Shown here in pieces: positions 52,877 to 61,889 of a DNA stretch of 64,000 bases. The position numbers were made by a program, and so were the translations under genes. This stretch comes from Tabrizicola flagellatus (GTDB lineage: Bacteria; Pseudomonadota; Alphaproteobacteria; Rhodobacterales; Rhodobacteraceae), in contig NZ_VMDU01000006.1 of assembly GCF_008271465.1 (NCBI RefSeq), positions 1 to 64,000 of the forward strand, given 5' to 3'. The notes beneath the pieces are model-generated. The model had not been told where the DNA came from, did not search any database, and saw nothing but the letters and a program-made list of their open reading frames with translations. Positions within the stretch are counted from its first letter, which is position 1. Each line of letters opens with the position of its first letter.

Positions 52877-53733
52877 CCGGCAATCTCGTCACCTTCACCG
52901 CGAACGGGCGGCAGCTCTGGGGCGTGACCGCGCCGGGCGGGGTGGTCGCGCTGTCGGACGAGTTCCCCCAGTGGCAAACGTTGCGCTGCGTGATCGAGGC
53001 CGGGGCCATCGACCGGGTGCTGAACGCCGCCGCCGGCCGCCCGGCCAGCCATGCCGAGGGCAGCTTCGCCTGGGACATCCCCGTGCCCGACCCCGAGAAG
53101 ATCATCTGCGTCGGCGTCAACTTCCCCGACCGCAACGCCGAATACCGCGACGGGCAGGAGGCGCCGGCCTTCATGTCGCTCTTCCCCCGCTTTGCCCGCA
53201 GCTTCACCGGGCATGGCGCGCCCCTGATCCGCCCGCCGGAAAGCGACCAGCTCGACTACGAAGGCGAGATCGCCGTCGTCATCGGCACGGCAGGTCGCCG
53301 CATCCCCGAGGCGCAGGCGCTGTCCCATATCGCCGCGCTGACGTTGTGCAACGAAGGCACGATCCGCGACTGGGTGCGACATGCCAAGTTCAACGTCACG
53401 CAAGGCAAGAACTGGGAGCGCTCGGGCGCCATGGGGCCCTGGCTCGTGCCCTTCCGCGACCCGGCGCAGATCCTCGACATCGCGCTGGAGACCCGCGTGA
53501 ACGGCGCGCCGCGCCAGTCGGACCGCACCGGGCGGATGCTCTTCCCGGTGGCACGGCAGATCGCCTATATCTCGACCTTCACCACGCTGGTGCCGGGGGA
53601 CATCATCGTCACCGGCACGCCCACCGGCGCAGGCGCGCGGCTGGAGCCTCCGGTCTGGCTGAAACCGGGCGACGTGGTCGAGGTCAGCGCCGAGGGGATC
53701 GGGACGCTGCGCAACGGGGTGGCCGACGAATGA
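52873..53733 (+). CDS. hpaG: Fumarylacetoacetate-hydrolase-family decarboxylase/isomerase
   Basis: A 286-residue FAH-fold protein, single domain. Core motifs IICVGVNFPDRNAEY, DQLDYEGEIAVVIG (metal-binding DYEGE) and IIVTGTPTGAGARLEPPVWLKPGD. By position this should be the 5-oxopent-3-ene-1,2,5-tricarboxylate decarboxylase. The E. coli enzyme has two fused domains; here there is one. The gene symbol is inferred from operon context. Confidence 0.82.
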   Translation: MTGNLVTFTANGRQLWGVTAPGGVVALSDEFPQWQTLRCVIEAGAIDRVLNAAAGRPASHAEGSFAWDIPVPDPEKIICVGVNFPDRNAEYRDGQEAPAFMSLFPRFARSFTGHGAPLIRPPESDQLDYEGEIAVVIGTAGRRIPEAQALSHIAALTLCNEGTIRDWVRHAKFNVTQGKNWERSGAMGPWLVPFRDPAQILDIALETRVNGAPRQSDRTGRMLFPVARQIAYISTFTTLVPGDIIVTGTPTGAGARLEPPVWLKPGDVVEVSAEGIGTLRNGVADE

Positions 53734-54530
53734 ACGGGCCCGAGATCGAAGCCGCCGCCGAGATGCTGTTTCAGGCCGAACGGACCGGCCGGCAATGCGG
53801 GCTGTTGTCGCTTCTCCATCCGGGGATGACGCTGGACGAGGCCTATGCCGTGCAGGCGGCGCTGGTCGCGCGCAAACGCGCGGCGGGGGCGCGGGTCATC
53901 GGCTGGAAGATCGGCCTGACCAGCCGCGCCATGCAGCAGGCGCTGGGGATCGACACACCCGATTCCGGCGTGCTTATGGACGACATGCTGTTTGCCCATG
54001 GCGCGACCGTGCCGAGGGGCCGCTTCATCCAGCCCAGGGTGGAGGCCGAGATCGCCTTTGCCACCCGCGCCCCCCTGCACGGGCTGGAGGTGACGCGCGA
54101 CGAGGTGCTGGCCGCGACCGACTGGGTGGCCCCCGCGCTCGAGATCCTCGACACCCGCATCCTGCGCGCCGATCCGGCGACGGGCCGGGCGCGGATCATC
54201 ACCGACACGGTCAGCGACAATGCCGCCAATGCCGGGATCGTGCTGGGACCCGAACGCCATGCCGCCGATGCCTTCGACCTGCGCTGGGTCGGAGCCATCG
54301 TCACCCGCGACGGGGTGGTCGAGGAAACCGGCCTCGGGGCAGGCGTGCTGAACGATCCGGTGACCGGGATCCTTTGGCTGGTCCATCGCCTGGCCCGCTA
54401 TGGCGAGGGGGTCGAGGCTGGTCAGATCCTGCTTTCCGGGTCCTTCATCCGGCCCGTCGAGGCCCCGCCCGGCAGCCGGTTCCACGCCGATTTCGGCCCC
54501 TTCGGTGCGGTCGGGCTGGCCTTCGGCTGA
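53730..54530 (+). CDS. hpaH: 2-oxo-hept-4-ene-1,7-dioate hydratase
   Basis: A 266-residue hydratase of the FAH superfamily (MhpD/HpaH type; E. coli HpaH has 267). Typical blocks: VIGWKIGLTSRAMQQALGI, QPRVEAEIAFATRAPLHG, TDWVAPALEILDTRI and DTVSDNAANAGIVLG. Adds water to the decarboxylated product. Overlaps hpaG by 4 bases. The following aldolase (HpaI), the hydroxylase (HpaBC) and a regulator are absent from the window. Confidence 0.93.
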   Translation: MNGPEIEAAAEMLFQAERTGRQCGLLSLLHPGMTLDEAYAVQAALVARKRAAGARVIGWKIGLTSRAMQQALGIDTPDSGVLMDDMLFAHGATVPRGRFIQPRVEAEIAFATRAPLHGLEVTRDEVLAATDWVAPALEILDTRILRADPATGRARIITDTVSDNAANAGIVLGPERHAADAFDLRWVGAIVTRDGVVEETGLGAGVLNDPVTGILWLVHRLARYGEGVEAGQILLSGSFIRPVEAPPGSRFHADFGPFGAVGLAFG

Positions 54531-54615
54531 GGCGCCGCCCAGGCTCCGCCCCTGCCGCGGCAAAATGCGTTGCCCGCCCCTTCAACCCCACGGAATTCCT
54601 TCCTATCTCTGACGG

Positions 54616-55026
54616 ATGACGAATCCCGCACCCGACAGCATCGCCCCCTCGCTCGCCTTCATCGAACAGCTGGCGCACGAGGCGGTTTCCACCTTGCCCG
54701 AACCCTTCCGCGAACCCGCGACCCATGTCCGCCTGCGGGTCGAGGAGTTTCCCGACGACACCATGCTGGAGGAGCTGGACATCGAGGATGCCTTCGACCT
54801 GACCGGCCTCTACGACGGCATCCCGCTGACCGAGAAATCCACCGCCGAGCAGGTGACGCGCCCCGATGTCATCTGGCTATTCCGCCGTCCGATCCTCGAC
54901 GAATGGGCCGAACGCGGCGATGTCTCGATCCAGGATCTGGTCGGGCATGTCGTGGTGCACGAACTGGCGCATCATTTCGGCTGGACCGACGACCAGATCG
55001 CCGCCATCGACCGCTGGTGGGAATAA
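54616..55026 (+). CDS. Zincin-like metallopeptidase
   Basis: A 136-residue protein with the zinc-protease motif HELAHHFGWTDDQI (His115 onward: HExxH plus a downstream Asp), characteristic of the small Zincin_1 family. Acidic, no signal peptide, so cytoplasmic. Substrate unknown. Confidence 0.9.
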   Translation: MTNPAPDSIAPSLAFIEQLAHEAVSTLPEPFREPATHVRLRVEEFPDDTMLEELDIEDAFDLTGLYDGIPLTEKSTAEQVTRPDVIWLFRRPILDEWAERGDVSIQDLVGHVVVHELAHHFGWTDDQIAAIDRWWE

Positions 55027-55146
55027 GTGGGTTCCCGGCCCTGATGCACAGGGCATGTGCAGAAGCGCCCCCGAGATGACGGCCCTGTGACCTGCCGCAG
55101 GCGGAAGCCGGCCTATCCTTCCGCTATCAACAGCATGGAGGATACC

Positions 55147-56100
55147 ATGACCGACCACGTCGCGGGCCGCACCACCGGCCTGTCCCGCCGTCAGGCCCTG
55201 TTCGCCACGGCAACCCTGCCCCTTGCCGCCACCCTGCCCCTGCCCGCCGCGGCGCAGGAGAAGATGCAGGGCTCGGGCTTCGCGCCCTGGAACCGCTTCA
55301 AGCTGGGCGCCTTCGAGGTCACGACGCTGCTCGCCGGCACCCGCGCCGGCGACAATCCGCAGGAAACCTTCGGCACCAACGCCTCCCCCGAAGACTTTGC
55401 CGCGCTGTCGGCGGCAAACTTCATCCCCGCCGACCGGACGCAGAACTTCTTCACGCCCACCGTGGTGAATACCGGGGCCGAGATCGTGCTGTTCGACACC
55501 GGCCTTGCCGCCGAGGCCACGCTGGCCGCGCTGACCGCCGCCGGGATGACGCCGGACATGGTGGATGTCGTCGTGCTGACCCACATGCACGGCGACCATA
55601 TCGGCGGGCTGATGGGCGCGGACGGCACCACGCCGACCTTCGCCAATGCGCGCTATGTCACCGGCGCCGCCGAGCACAACCACTGGTCGGGCGCTGCGAA
55701 CGAAGGCTTCGACAGGAACGTGAAGCCCCTGAACGACAAGTTTGCCTTCCTCGACGATGGCGGCTCGGTTGCCTCGGGCATCACTGCAATGGCCGCCTTC
55801 GGCCATTCCCCCGGTCACATGGCCTATCAGGTGGAATCGGAAGGCCAGCGCCTGATGATCACCGCCGATACCGCCAACCACTATGTCTGGTCGTTGCAGA
55901 AACCCGACTGGGAGGTTCGCTTCGACATGGACAAGGCCGCCGCAGCAGCCACGCGCAAGCGGGTCTTCGGCCAGATCGCCGCCGACCGCATCCCCTTCAT
56001 CGGCTACCACATGCCCTTCCCCGGCGTGGGCTATGTCGAGGCGATGGGCGAGGGCTTCCGCTATGTGCCCGCCAGCTACCAGCTGATGCTGAACGGCTGA
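55147..56100 (+). CDS. Tat-exported MBL-fold hydrolase
   Basis: A 317-residue metallo-beta-lactamase-fold protein with a twin-arginine signal (TGLSRRQALFATATLPLAATLPLPAAA). Metal motif HMHGDH at 146-151, then GAAEHNHWS, FGHSPGHMAYQ and ITADTANHY. Resembles periplasmic lactonase or phosphodiesterase-like MBL enzymes; substrate unknown. ATG at 55147 has GGAGG upstream at about 7 bases. Confidence 0.88.
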   Translation: MTDHVAGRTTGLSRRQALFATATLPLAATLPLPAAAQEKMQGSGFAPWNRFKLGAFEVTTLLAGTRAGDNPQETFGTNASPEDFAALSAANFIPADRTQNFFTPTVVNTGAEIVLFDTGLAAEATLAALTAAGMTPDMVDVVVLTHMHGDHIGGLMGADGTTPTFANARYVTGAAEHNHWSGAANEGFDRNVKPLNDKFAFLDDGGSVASGITAMAAFGHSPGHMAYQVESEGQRLMITADTANHYVWSLQKPDWEVRFDMDKAAAAATRKRVFGQIAADRIPFIGYHMPFPGVGYVEAMGEGFRYVPASYQLMLNG

Positions 56101-56109
56101 GTGCGGGAG

Positions 56110-56156
56110 CCAGAATCCTTCGAAGGATTCTGGCAAAAGTTTTCGAAAACTTTTGC
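56110..56156. repeat. Tandem TTCGAA-centred palindromes after the MBL hydrolase
   Basis: Two perfect 24-base palindromes share one base: CCAGAATCCTTCGAAGGATTCTGG (56110-56133) and one centred at TTTTCGAAAA (56133-56156). Same design as 44037-44080. Begins 10 bases after the hydrolase stop, so probably a transcript 3' end. Confidence 0.8.
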
Positions 56157-56233
56157 CCCCGGCCTCGCGTGCCGGGGGCGGTTCCATTTCGGCGCGAAGG
56201 GTTTATGATAGCGGTAACACGAACAGGTGCCGC

Positions 56234-57181
56234 ATGACCCAAGCCCCGATCCTGACCCTGACGCTGAACCCCGCGCTCGACATGGCGACCGAGGTGCACG
56301 AGCTGATCCCCGGCCAGAAGCTGCGCTGCACCGAGCCCCTGCTCGATCCCGGCGGCGGCGGGCTGAACGTCAGCCGCGCGATCAAGGCGCTGGGCGGCGA
56401 CAGCCTGGCGCTGGTGGCGATCGGCGGGCTGACCGGCGACCGGCTGGCCGGGCTGATCCGGGCGGAAGGCGTCACCTTCCTGTCCATCCTCGGCCCCGGC
56501 GAGACGCGCCAGTCGCTGACAGTGAACGAGGTGACCACCGGCAAGCAGTACCGCTTCATGTTGCCCGGTCCCGTCTGGGGCGAGGCGGAACGCGCCCGCG
56601 TCTTCACCCTTCTGCGCGCCACCGCGCGTCCCGGTGGGATCTCGGTGATCTCGGGCAGCCAGCCGCCGGGCGTGCCGGTCGATTTCCCGGCCCAGCTGGC
56701 GGCCTCGATGCCGGAATCGCGCGTGGTGCTCGACACCTCGGGCGCAACCCTGTCCGAGGCGGTGCGCCATCCGATCCCCGGGCTTGAGGTTCTGCGCATG
56801 GACGGCCCCGAGGGCGAAGAGCTTGCCGGGCGTCCGCTGCCCACGCTGCAGGATACCGCGGAATTCGCGCAGTCGCTGGTCCACAGGGGCGTCGCCAGGA
56901 CGGTGATCGTGGCGCGCGGGGCCGAGGGCAACGTGCTGGCCGATGCCGGGCAGCGGCTCTTCGCGAGGGCCGCGAAGGTGCGCGTCAAGTCCACCGTCGG
57001 CGCCGGCGACAGTTTCGTCGCTGCCTTCGTCCTGGCCCTTGCCCGCGGCCAGTCCAACGCCGAGGCGCTGGCCATGGGATCGGCCGCGGCCTCGGCCGCC
57101 GTCACCACCGACGCGACCCAGCTCTGCCGGCCCGAGGACGTGATGCGGCTTCTGCCGGAATGCGTGGTCAGCGCCGCCTGA
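56234..57181 (+). CDS. pfkB: Phosphofructokinase 2-type PfkB kinase
   Basis: A 315-residue ribokinase-family kinase close to E. coli PfkB: ILTLTLNPALDMATEVHEL, GQKLRCTEPLLDPGGGGLNVSRAI and the PfkB signature 2 STVGAGDSFVAAFVLAL with the catalytic Asp. Likely phosphorylates fructose-6-phosphate, with tagatose-6-phosphate or fructose-1-phosphate as alternatives. The ATG at 56234 fits the family start. Confidence 0.9.
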   Translation: MTQAPILTLTLNPALDMATEVHELIPGQKLRCTEPLLDPGGGGLNVSRAIKALGGDSLALVAIGGLTGDRLAGLIRAEGVTFLSILGPGETRQSLTVNEVTTGKQYRFMLPGPVWGEAERARVFTLLRATARPGGISVISGSQPPGVPVDFPAQLAASMPESRVVLDTSGATLSEAVRHPIPGLEVLRMDGPEGEELAGRPLPTLQDTAEFAQSLVHRGVARTVIVARGAEGNVLADAGQRLFARAAKVRVKSTVGAGDSFVAAFVLALARGQSNAEALAMGSAAASAAVTTDATQLCRPEDVMRLLPECVVSAA

Positions 57182-57238
57182 CGGCCTGACCGGGCAAGCG
57201 CCCTTCCCTTGCCCTGCGCCCGCCGCTAAGTCTGGCCC

Positions 57239-58324
57239 ATGCGCCAGACCCTGACCGAGATCTACGAGGCCCGCGTGGCAGCAGGCAGCCTGCGGGCCGA
57301 TCCGGCCCAGCATGCCGTCCTGCCCCGGCTCGAGGCATTGCGCAGCTGGCTCGAGGCCAATGCCACCCGCCGCGTCGGCCTGTTCGCCGGCCTCTTCGCG
57401 AGGCCCGTCGCCCCGCCGCGCGGCCTTTACCTCTGGGGCGGGGTCGGGCGCGGCAAGTCGATGCTGATGGACCTCTTCACCGAGGCGACCGCCATCGAGC
57501 AGAAACGTCGCGTGCATTTCCACGCCTTCATGCAGGAGGTGCACCGCGGCATGCATGCCGCCCGGCAACGCGGGGTCGAGGACGCACTGGCCCCGGTCGC
57601 GGCCGAGATGGCACGCGACCTGCGCCTTCTGGCCTTCGACGAGATGCAGATCACCGACATCGCCGATGCCATGATCGTCGGCCGTCTGTTCGAAAAGCTC
57701 TTCGCCGCCGGCATCGTGATCGTCACCACCTCGAACCGCCCGCCGGTCGACCTCTACAAGGACGGGCTCAGCCGGGCGCTGTTCCTGCCCTTCATCGCGA
57801 TGCTGGAGGAGAAGCTGGAGGTGGTGGAACTGGAAAGTCCGACCGACTATCGCCAGCACCGCCTGGAAGGCGCGCAGGTCTATTTCCACCCCGCTCGCAC
57901 CGCCACGGCCGAGATCGCCGCGATCTGGACCGACCTGACCGGCGGCGCCCCGGAAGCCCCCCTTGCGCTGGAGGTCAACGGCCGCCAGGTCGTCCTGCCG
58001 CGCTTTGCCAGCGGGATCGGGCGCGCCAGCTTCTGGGACCTGTGCTCGAAACCGCTCGGGCCCGCCGACTATCTGGCCATTGCTCGCGCGGTCCGGGTGC
58101 TAATCCTGGAAGACATCCCGCAACTGTCCTCGGCGAACTACAACGAGGCGAAACGCTTCGTGACGCTGATCGACGCGCTCTACGAGGCGAAGGTCCGCCT
58201 GATCGCCTCGGCAGCCGACGTGCCGGAACGGCTTTACCTCGAAGGCGAGGGCTCGTTCGAATTCGAACGCACCGCCAGCCGCCTGCGCGAGATGCAGGGC
58301 GCGGACTGGGGCCATCAGCTGTGA
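57239..58324 (+). CDS. zapE: Cell division protein ZapE (AFG1-like ATPase)
   Basis: A 361-residue AFG1/ZapE ATPase: Walker A YLWGGVGRGKSMLMDLF, Walker B LLAFDEMQITDI, and VIVTTSNRPPVDLYKDGL as sensor region. Acts at the division site with FtsZ in E. coli or in membrane protein quality control as Afg1. Full length. Confidence 0.95.
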   Translation: MRQTLTEIYEARVAAGSLRADPAQHAVLPRLEALRSWLEANATRRVGLFAGLFARPVAPPRGLYLWGGVGRGKSMLMDLFTEATAIEQKRRVHFHAFMQEVHRGMHAARQRGVEDALAPVAAEMARDLRLLAFDEMQITDIADAMIVGRLFEKLFAAGIVIVTTSNRPPVDLYKDGLSRALFLPFIAMLEEKLEVVELESPTDYRQHRLEGAQVYFHPARTATAEIAAIWTDLTGGAPEAPLALEVNGRQVVLPRFASGIGRASFWDLCSKPLGPADYLAIARAVRVLILEDIPQLSSANYNEAKRFVTLIDALYEAKVRLIASAADVPERLYLEGEGSFEFERTASRLREMQGADWGHQL

Positions 58325-58483
58325 GGTCAAGGGAAGGCACTCACCCGAAGCGGGGGCAGGACGCAATCGCCACACTCCAGCCGGGGGCCCCCCAGGATGA
58401 ACGACCGCCCGAGCCCTCACGGCCGGCGTTCTGCCCGGCGCATGGCGCTGGATCGGGATGGGCGGCAAGGTGCGGAATGGCGC

Positions 58484-59530
58484 CTACTCTGGCTGGAACC
58501 CGGCGATCAGGCGGCGGAGACCAAGCAGCGCGCCGGCAGCAATCGCGGCAATCGTGACGGGCCCCGACCAGGCCAGCGTGGCGAATCCGGTGACGCCCTG
58601 TCCGACCGAGCAGCCCATCGCGACCACGCCGCCGATTCCCATCAGCGCAGCGCCGCCGACCTGGCGGCCCAGTTCCCGCGGGTCCTCGCAGGCTTCCCAG
58701 CGGAACATGCCTCGGATGGTCGAGCCGATCAGCGAGCCGACCATCACCCCGACCACCGAGCCGACCGAGAAGGTGATGCCGCCGGCAGTCGAGGTCATCA
58801 GGAAGATCAGCGTCCGCCCGACCGGCGCGGTGAAGGAGGGGCCCTCGACCGCGACCTCGCCCAGGCTTTCGGCGGCAAGCCAGGTCGTGCCCATGAAGCA
58901 CCAGGCCACGGCCAGCCCGGCCGCGACACCCCAGGCGATCTGGCGCGGGCTCTGCCGCAGGTCCCTGTGCGCCAGGGCCCAGGCCAGGAAGAAGAGCGCG
59001 ATGCAGGCAATCACCAGGACGGGCGGCATGCCCAGCTGGCCGAGGTCATGGACGATGCCCTGCGGCCCGGTCGCCTCGGGCTGCGGAAAGAGCAGCACCC
59101 GCAGCGGGGCCAGAGGGCCGGAGAGCGCGATGAAGCCGAAGATGCCCATGACCACGACCACGACCAGCGAGCGCAGGTCGCCGCCGCCGAAGCGGACCAG
59201 CGCGCCGAAGCCGCAGTTGCCGGCCAACGCCATGCCGTAGCCGAAGACCAGCCCGCCCAGGACCGAGCCGAGCGCGTTCCATTCGAGGCTGTGGTAGAAG
59301 GTGGCCGACAGGTCGATCAGCCCGGCCATCGCGCCGAACTGCGTGGCGAGGATCGCCACGCCCAGCACGATGCCCCAGAGCCGGAGCCGGGTCTGGTCGC
59401 CGCCATAGGCCGCCGATTCCAGCGCACCGAGCGTGCAGAAGTCGCCCAGCCGCGCCGCGAGGCCCAGCACCAGCCCGCCCGCAAGGCCCACAAGGGCCGC
59501 CAGCACGCCAATCGGAACCGCATCCAGCAT
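58484..59530 (-). CDS. soxT: YeeE/YedE-family sulfur transporter of the sox cluster
   Basis: A 348-residue membrane protein with about nine helices and conserved cysteine motifs LAGNCGFGALVRFGGGDLRSL and MGCSVGQGVTG of the YeeE/YedE family, which conduct thiosulfate or sulfur species. Homologues beside soxR are called soxT. Same direction as soxS-soxR. ATG at 59530 has GGAGAGG upstream and avoids an arginine-rich, non-membrane extension. Confidence 0.88.
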   Translation of the reverse strand: MLDAVPIGVLAALVGLAGGLVLGLAARLGDFCTLGALESAAYGGDQTRLRLWGIVLGVAILATQFGAMAGLIDLSATFYHSLEWNALGSVLGGLVFGYGMALAGNCGFGALVRFGGGDLRSLVVVVVMGIFGFIALSGPLAPLRVLLFPQPEATGPQGIVHDLGQLGMPPVLVIACIALFFLAWALAHRDLRQSPRQIAWGVAAGLAVAWCFMGTTWLAAESLGEVAVEGPSFTAPVGRTLIFLMTSTAGGITFSVGSVVGVMVGSLIGSTIRGMFRWEACEDPRELGRQVGGAALMGIGGVVAMGCSVGQGVTGFATLAWSGPVTIAAIAAGALLGLRRLIAGFQPE

Positions 59531-59552
59531 TCGCCCTCTCCTTGCCGTCCGC

Positions 59553-59918
59553 TCAGCCCTGGTCGGTCCCGTCGTAGAGTCGGGCGAGCAGTTCGATGAT
59601 CGCCGCAGCCTTCGGATCGAGCAGCGAATAGAAGATCGCTTGACCCTCGCGCCGGGCGCTGACCAGCCCCTCCAGCCGCAGCCGCGCCAGTTGTTGGCTG
59701 ACGATAGCCTGACGCGCCGACAACAGCTTTTCAAGTTCGGTGACGCTTTTCGGCCCGGTTCGCAGGCAACACAGGATCGTGAGACGCCCGTCGTGGCCCA
59801 TGGCCTTCAGAAGGGTCGAGGCCTCTTCGGCGGAAGCAACCAGTCCGCGCAAGTCGGGAGCCTCGCCCGCTGCGGCGCTTTGTGCCAATTCCTCTGTCGG
59901 CGGAAGCGGCTTGTCCAC
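59553..59918 (-). CDS. soxR: ArsR-family repressor of sox genes
   Basis: A 121-residue winged-helix regulator of the ArsR family (DNA-helix region SARQAIVSQQLARLRLEGLVSARREG). In Paracoccus the ArsR-type SoxR represses the sox operons. Cysteines 50 and 51 are adjacent in RLTILCCLRTG; no cysteine follows in the C-terminal helix, unlike the spaced cysteine pair I recall for BigR/SqrR. GTG at 59918 is my choice; an ATG at 59990 would add 24 residues including one more cysteine. Confidence 0.88.
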   Translation of the reverse strand: MDKPLPPTEELAQSAAAGEAPDLRGLVASAEEASTLLKAMGHDGRLTILCCLRTGPKSVTELEKLLSARQAIVSQQLARLRLEGLVSARREGQAIFYSLLDPKAAAIIELLARLYDGTDQG

Positions 59919-60032
59919 CCTGGTCCTGTCCCCGACTTCTCCCCCCGCCCGTAATGCTATCACCCCGGCGAAAGGGCAACCCTCGATCATGAGCCGTGCA
60001 TGTCGTAGGCCCTCGGGCGCGGCATGTCTGCC

Positions 60033-60386
60033 TCAGTCGGCCGCCTCGGTGATCAGCTCCGCCAGCAGCGGCCAGAAGAAATCGGCGCCCGGATAACCCT
60101 CGATCCGGCCGGTCTCGACCCCGGCGGCCACCAGCACGAAGGTCGGCGTATAGACCGGCGGCGCATCCAGCGTCAGGTCGGGGGGCAGGGGCTCGCGCAG
60201 TTGCAGGCGGCGCAGGGGGGCGGCCTTGCCCTCGGCGGTCAGCGGATACTGCGGCGCGATCTCCTGGTCCCAGCGGGCGCAGTAGATGCAGCCGGGCTGC
60301 TCGAACATCAGGAGTTCCAGCCCCTCCGCCCCCGCCCGGAGCGGCGCCAGCAGGAGACCGAGCATCAGCAGAAGGCGAGCAGCCAC
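60033..60386 (-). CDS. soxS: Periplasmic thioredoxin SoxS
   Basis: A 117-residue exported thioredoxin-like protein with a signal peptide (MAARLLLMLGLLLAPLRAGA) and redox motif CIYC in FEQPGCIYCARWDQEI. SoxS in Paracoccus keeps the SoxY cysteine reactive. Divergent from soxV, upstream of soxR. Confidence 0.92.
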   Translation of the reverse strand: MAARLLLMLGLLLAPLRAGAEGLELLMFEQPGCIYCARWDQEIAPQYPLTAEGKAAPLRRLQLREPLPPDLTLDAPPVYTPTFVLVAAGVETGRIEGYPGADFFWPLLAELITEAAD

Positions 60387-60401
60387 GTTGACAGCCTCAT
60401 A

Positions 60402-60416
60402 GAAACATAGAACTAT
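60402..60416. promoter_or_regulatory. Candidate SoxR site between soxS and soxV
   Basis: GAAACATAGAACTAT contains ATAG-AA-CTAT and matches 12 of 15 bases of a site in the soxW-soxX gap (61795-61809). Both regions are those bound by SoxR in Paracoccus pantotrophus. Confidence 0.55.
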
Positions 60417-60469
60417 CGTAATCTACCTTTGCCCTTCCGGCAAGGTGCGCTTCCCGGGGAGGAGAGGCG

Positions 60470-61207
60470 ATGCTGGACATATCATTCGGCGGCGCGGCGC
60501 TGGCGGGACTGCTGTCCTTCCTGTCGCCCTGCATCCTGCCGATGGTGCCGTTCTATCTGTCCTACATGGCGGGCCTTTCGGTGCGCGAGCTGCGCGAGGG
60601 CGGCACCGTGGCCCCGGGCGCGCGCGTGCGGCTGGTGGTGCAGGCGGTGGCCTTCGCACTGGGGGTGACGACGATCTTCGTCCTGCTCGGCCTTGGCGCG
60701 ACGGCGCTTGGCCGCAGCTTTGCCCAGTGGAAGGAGCCGCTGTCCTATGTCGCCGCCGCGGTTCTGATCCTCTTCGGGCTGCATTTCCTAGGCGTGCTGC
60801 GAATCGGGTTTCTCTACCGCGAGGCGCGGGTGGAAAGCGCGGGCAACCCGCGCACCCTGGCCGGGGCCTACCTGATGGGGCTTGCCTTCGGCTTCGGCTG
60901 GACGCCCTGCGTCGGCCCGGCGCTGGCGGCGATCCTGATGGTCGCCTCGGGGATGGGCGACCTGTGGCGGGGTGGGATGCTGCTCTTGGTCTATGGCCTG
61001 TCGATGACGCTGCCCTTCGTGGTGGCGGCGCTCTTCGCCGGGCCGTTCCTGGCCTGGGTCGCCCGCCACCGCGCGCTGATGGGCCATGTGGAAAAGGCGA
61101 TGGGTGTGATGCTGATCGTCTTCGGTATCCTCATTGCCACCAACACCGTGAATCTGATCGCCGACTGGATGATCCGCAATTTCGACTGGTCCGCGACCCT
61201 GACCTGA
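60470..61207 (+). CDS. soxV: CcdA-type thiol-disulfide transporter SoxV
   Basis: A 245-residue six-helix protein of the CcdA/DsbD membrane family. The redox cysteines lie in FLSPCILPMVPFYLSYM (first helix) and GWTPCVGPALAAIL (fourth helix). Passes reductant from cytoplasmic thioredoxin to periplasmic SoxW/SoxS. ATG at 60470 has GGAGGAGAGG just before it. Confidence 0.96.
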   Translation: MLDISFGGAALAGLLSFLSPCILPMVPFYLSYMAGLSVRELREGGTVAPGARVRLVVQAVAFALGVTTIFVLLGLGATALGRSFAQWKEPLSYVAAAVLILFGLHFLGVLRIGFLYREARVESAGNPRTLAGAYLMGLAFGFGWTPCVGPALAAILMVASGMGDLWRGGMLLLVYGLSMTLPFVVAALFAGPFLAWVARHRALMGHVEKAMGVMLIVFGILIATNTVNLIADWMIRNFDWSATLT

Positions 61208-61219
61208 CAGGAGACACCG

Positions 61220-61783
61220 ATGCTGCGCCGCCTTGCACTTGCCGCCGCCCTTGCCCTTTCCACCCCGGCCGTTGCTGTCGAACTCGGCGACGACGGCCTG
61301 CACAAGCCCGAATGGCTGCGCGAGACCTTCAAGGACCTGCGCGAGGACCTGGCCGAGGCCAATGCCGAGGGCAAGCGGCTGATGCTGATCTACGAACAGC
61401 GCGGCTGCATCTATTGCACCGAGATGCACGAGAAGGTGTTCACCGACCCCGCGATCGAGGCGCTGATCCGCGAGCATTACTTCGTGGTGCAGCTTAACCT
61501 GTTCGGAGATGTGGAAGTGACCGATTTTGACGGCACCGTCCTGTCGGAGAAGGCCATGGCGATGCGCTGGGGCGTCATGTTCACGCCGACGCTGATCTTC
61601 CTGCCCGAAGAGGTGCCCGAAGGCGCGACTACGCCCGAGGCCGCCGTTGCGATGATGCCCGGATCCTTCGGCAAGGGCACGACCGAGGCCCTGCTGATCT
61701 GGGTGCGCGACCACGGCTACGAGTCGGGCGAGAACTTCCAGAAATTCGTCGCCGAACGCATGTCGCAGGGGCAGCAGCCCTAG
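61220..61783 (+). CDS. soxW: Periplasmic thioredoxin SoxW
   Basis: A 187-residue exported thioredoxin with signal peptide (MLRRLALAAALALSTPAVA) and CIYC in YEQRGCIYCTEMHEKVF; cis-Pro loop VMFTPTLIFLP. Electron acceptor of SoxV. Twelve bases after soxV. Confidence 0.95.
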   Translation: MLRRLALAAALALSTPAVAVELGDDGLHKPEWLRETFKDLREDLAEANAEGKRLMLIYEQRGCIYCTEMHEKVFTDPAIEALIREHYFVVQLNLFGDVEVTDFDGTVLSEKAMAMRWGVMFTPTLIFLPEEVPEGATTPEAAVAMMPGSFGKGTTEALLIWVRDHGYESGENFQKFVAERMSQGQQP

Positions 61784-61794
61784 CCAAGTTCTTA

Positions 61795-61823
61795 GGAACA
61801 TAGCAATATAGGGTTCCTGCTAT
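61795..61823. promoter_or_regulatory. Candidate SoxR operator before soxX
   Basis: Contains GGAACATAGCAATAT (61795-61809), matching the soxS-soxV site, and an inverted repeat ATAGCA (61800-61805) / TGCTAT (61818-61823). The 106-base gap up to soxX is AT-rich compared with its surroundings, consistent with a promoter. Confidence 0.55.
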
Positions 61824-61889
61824 ATTTTTGTTGCGAGACCTTCCGATTCATCTCATAGTCGTATGCGGAGGAATACAGGGAGGATGAAG

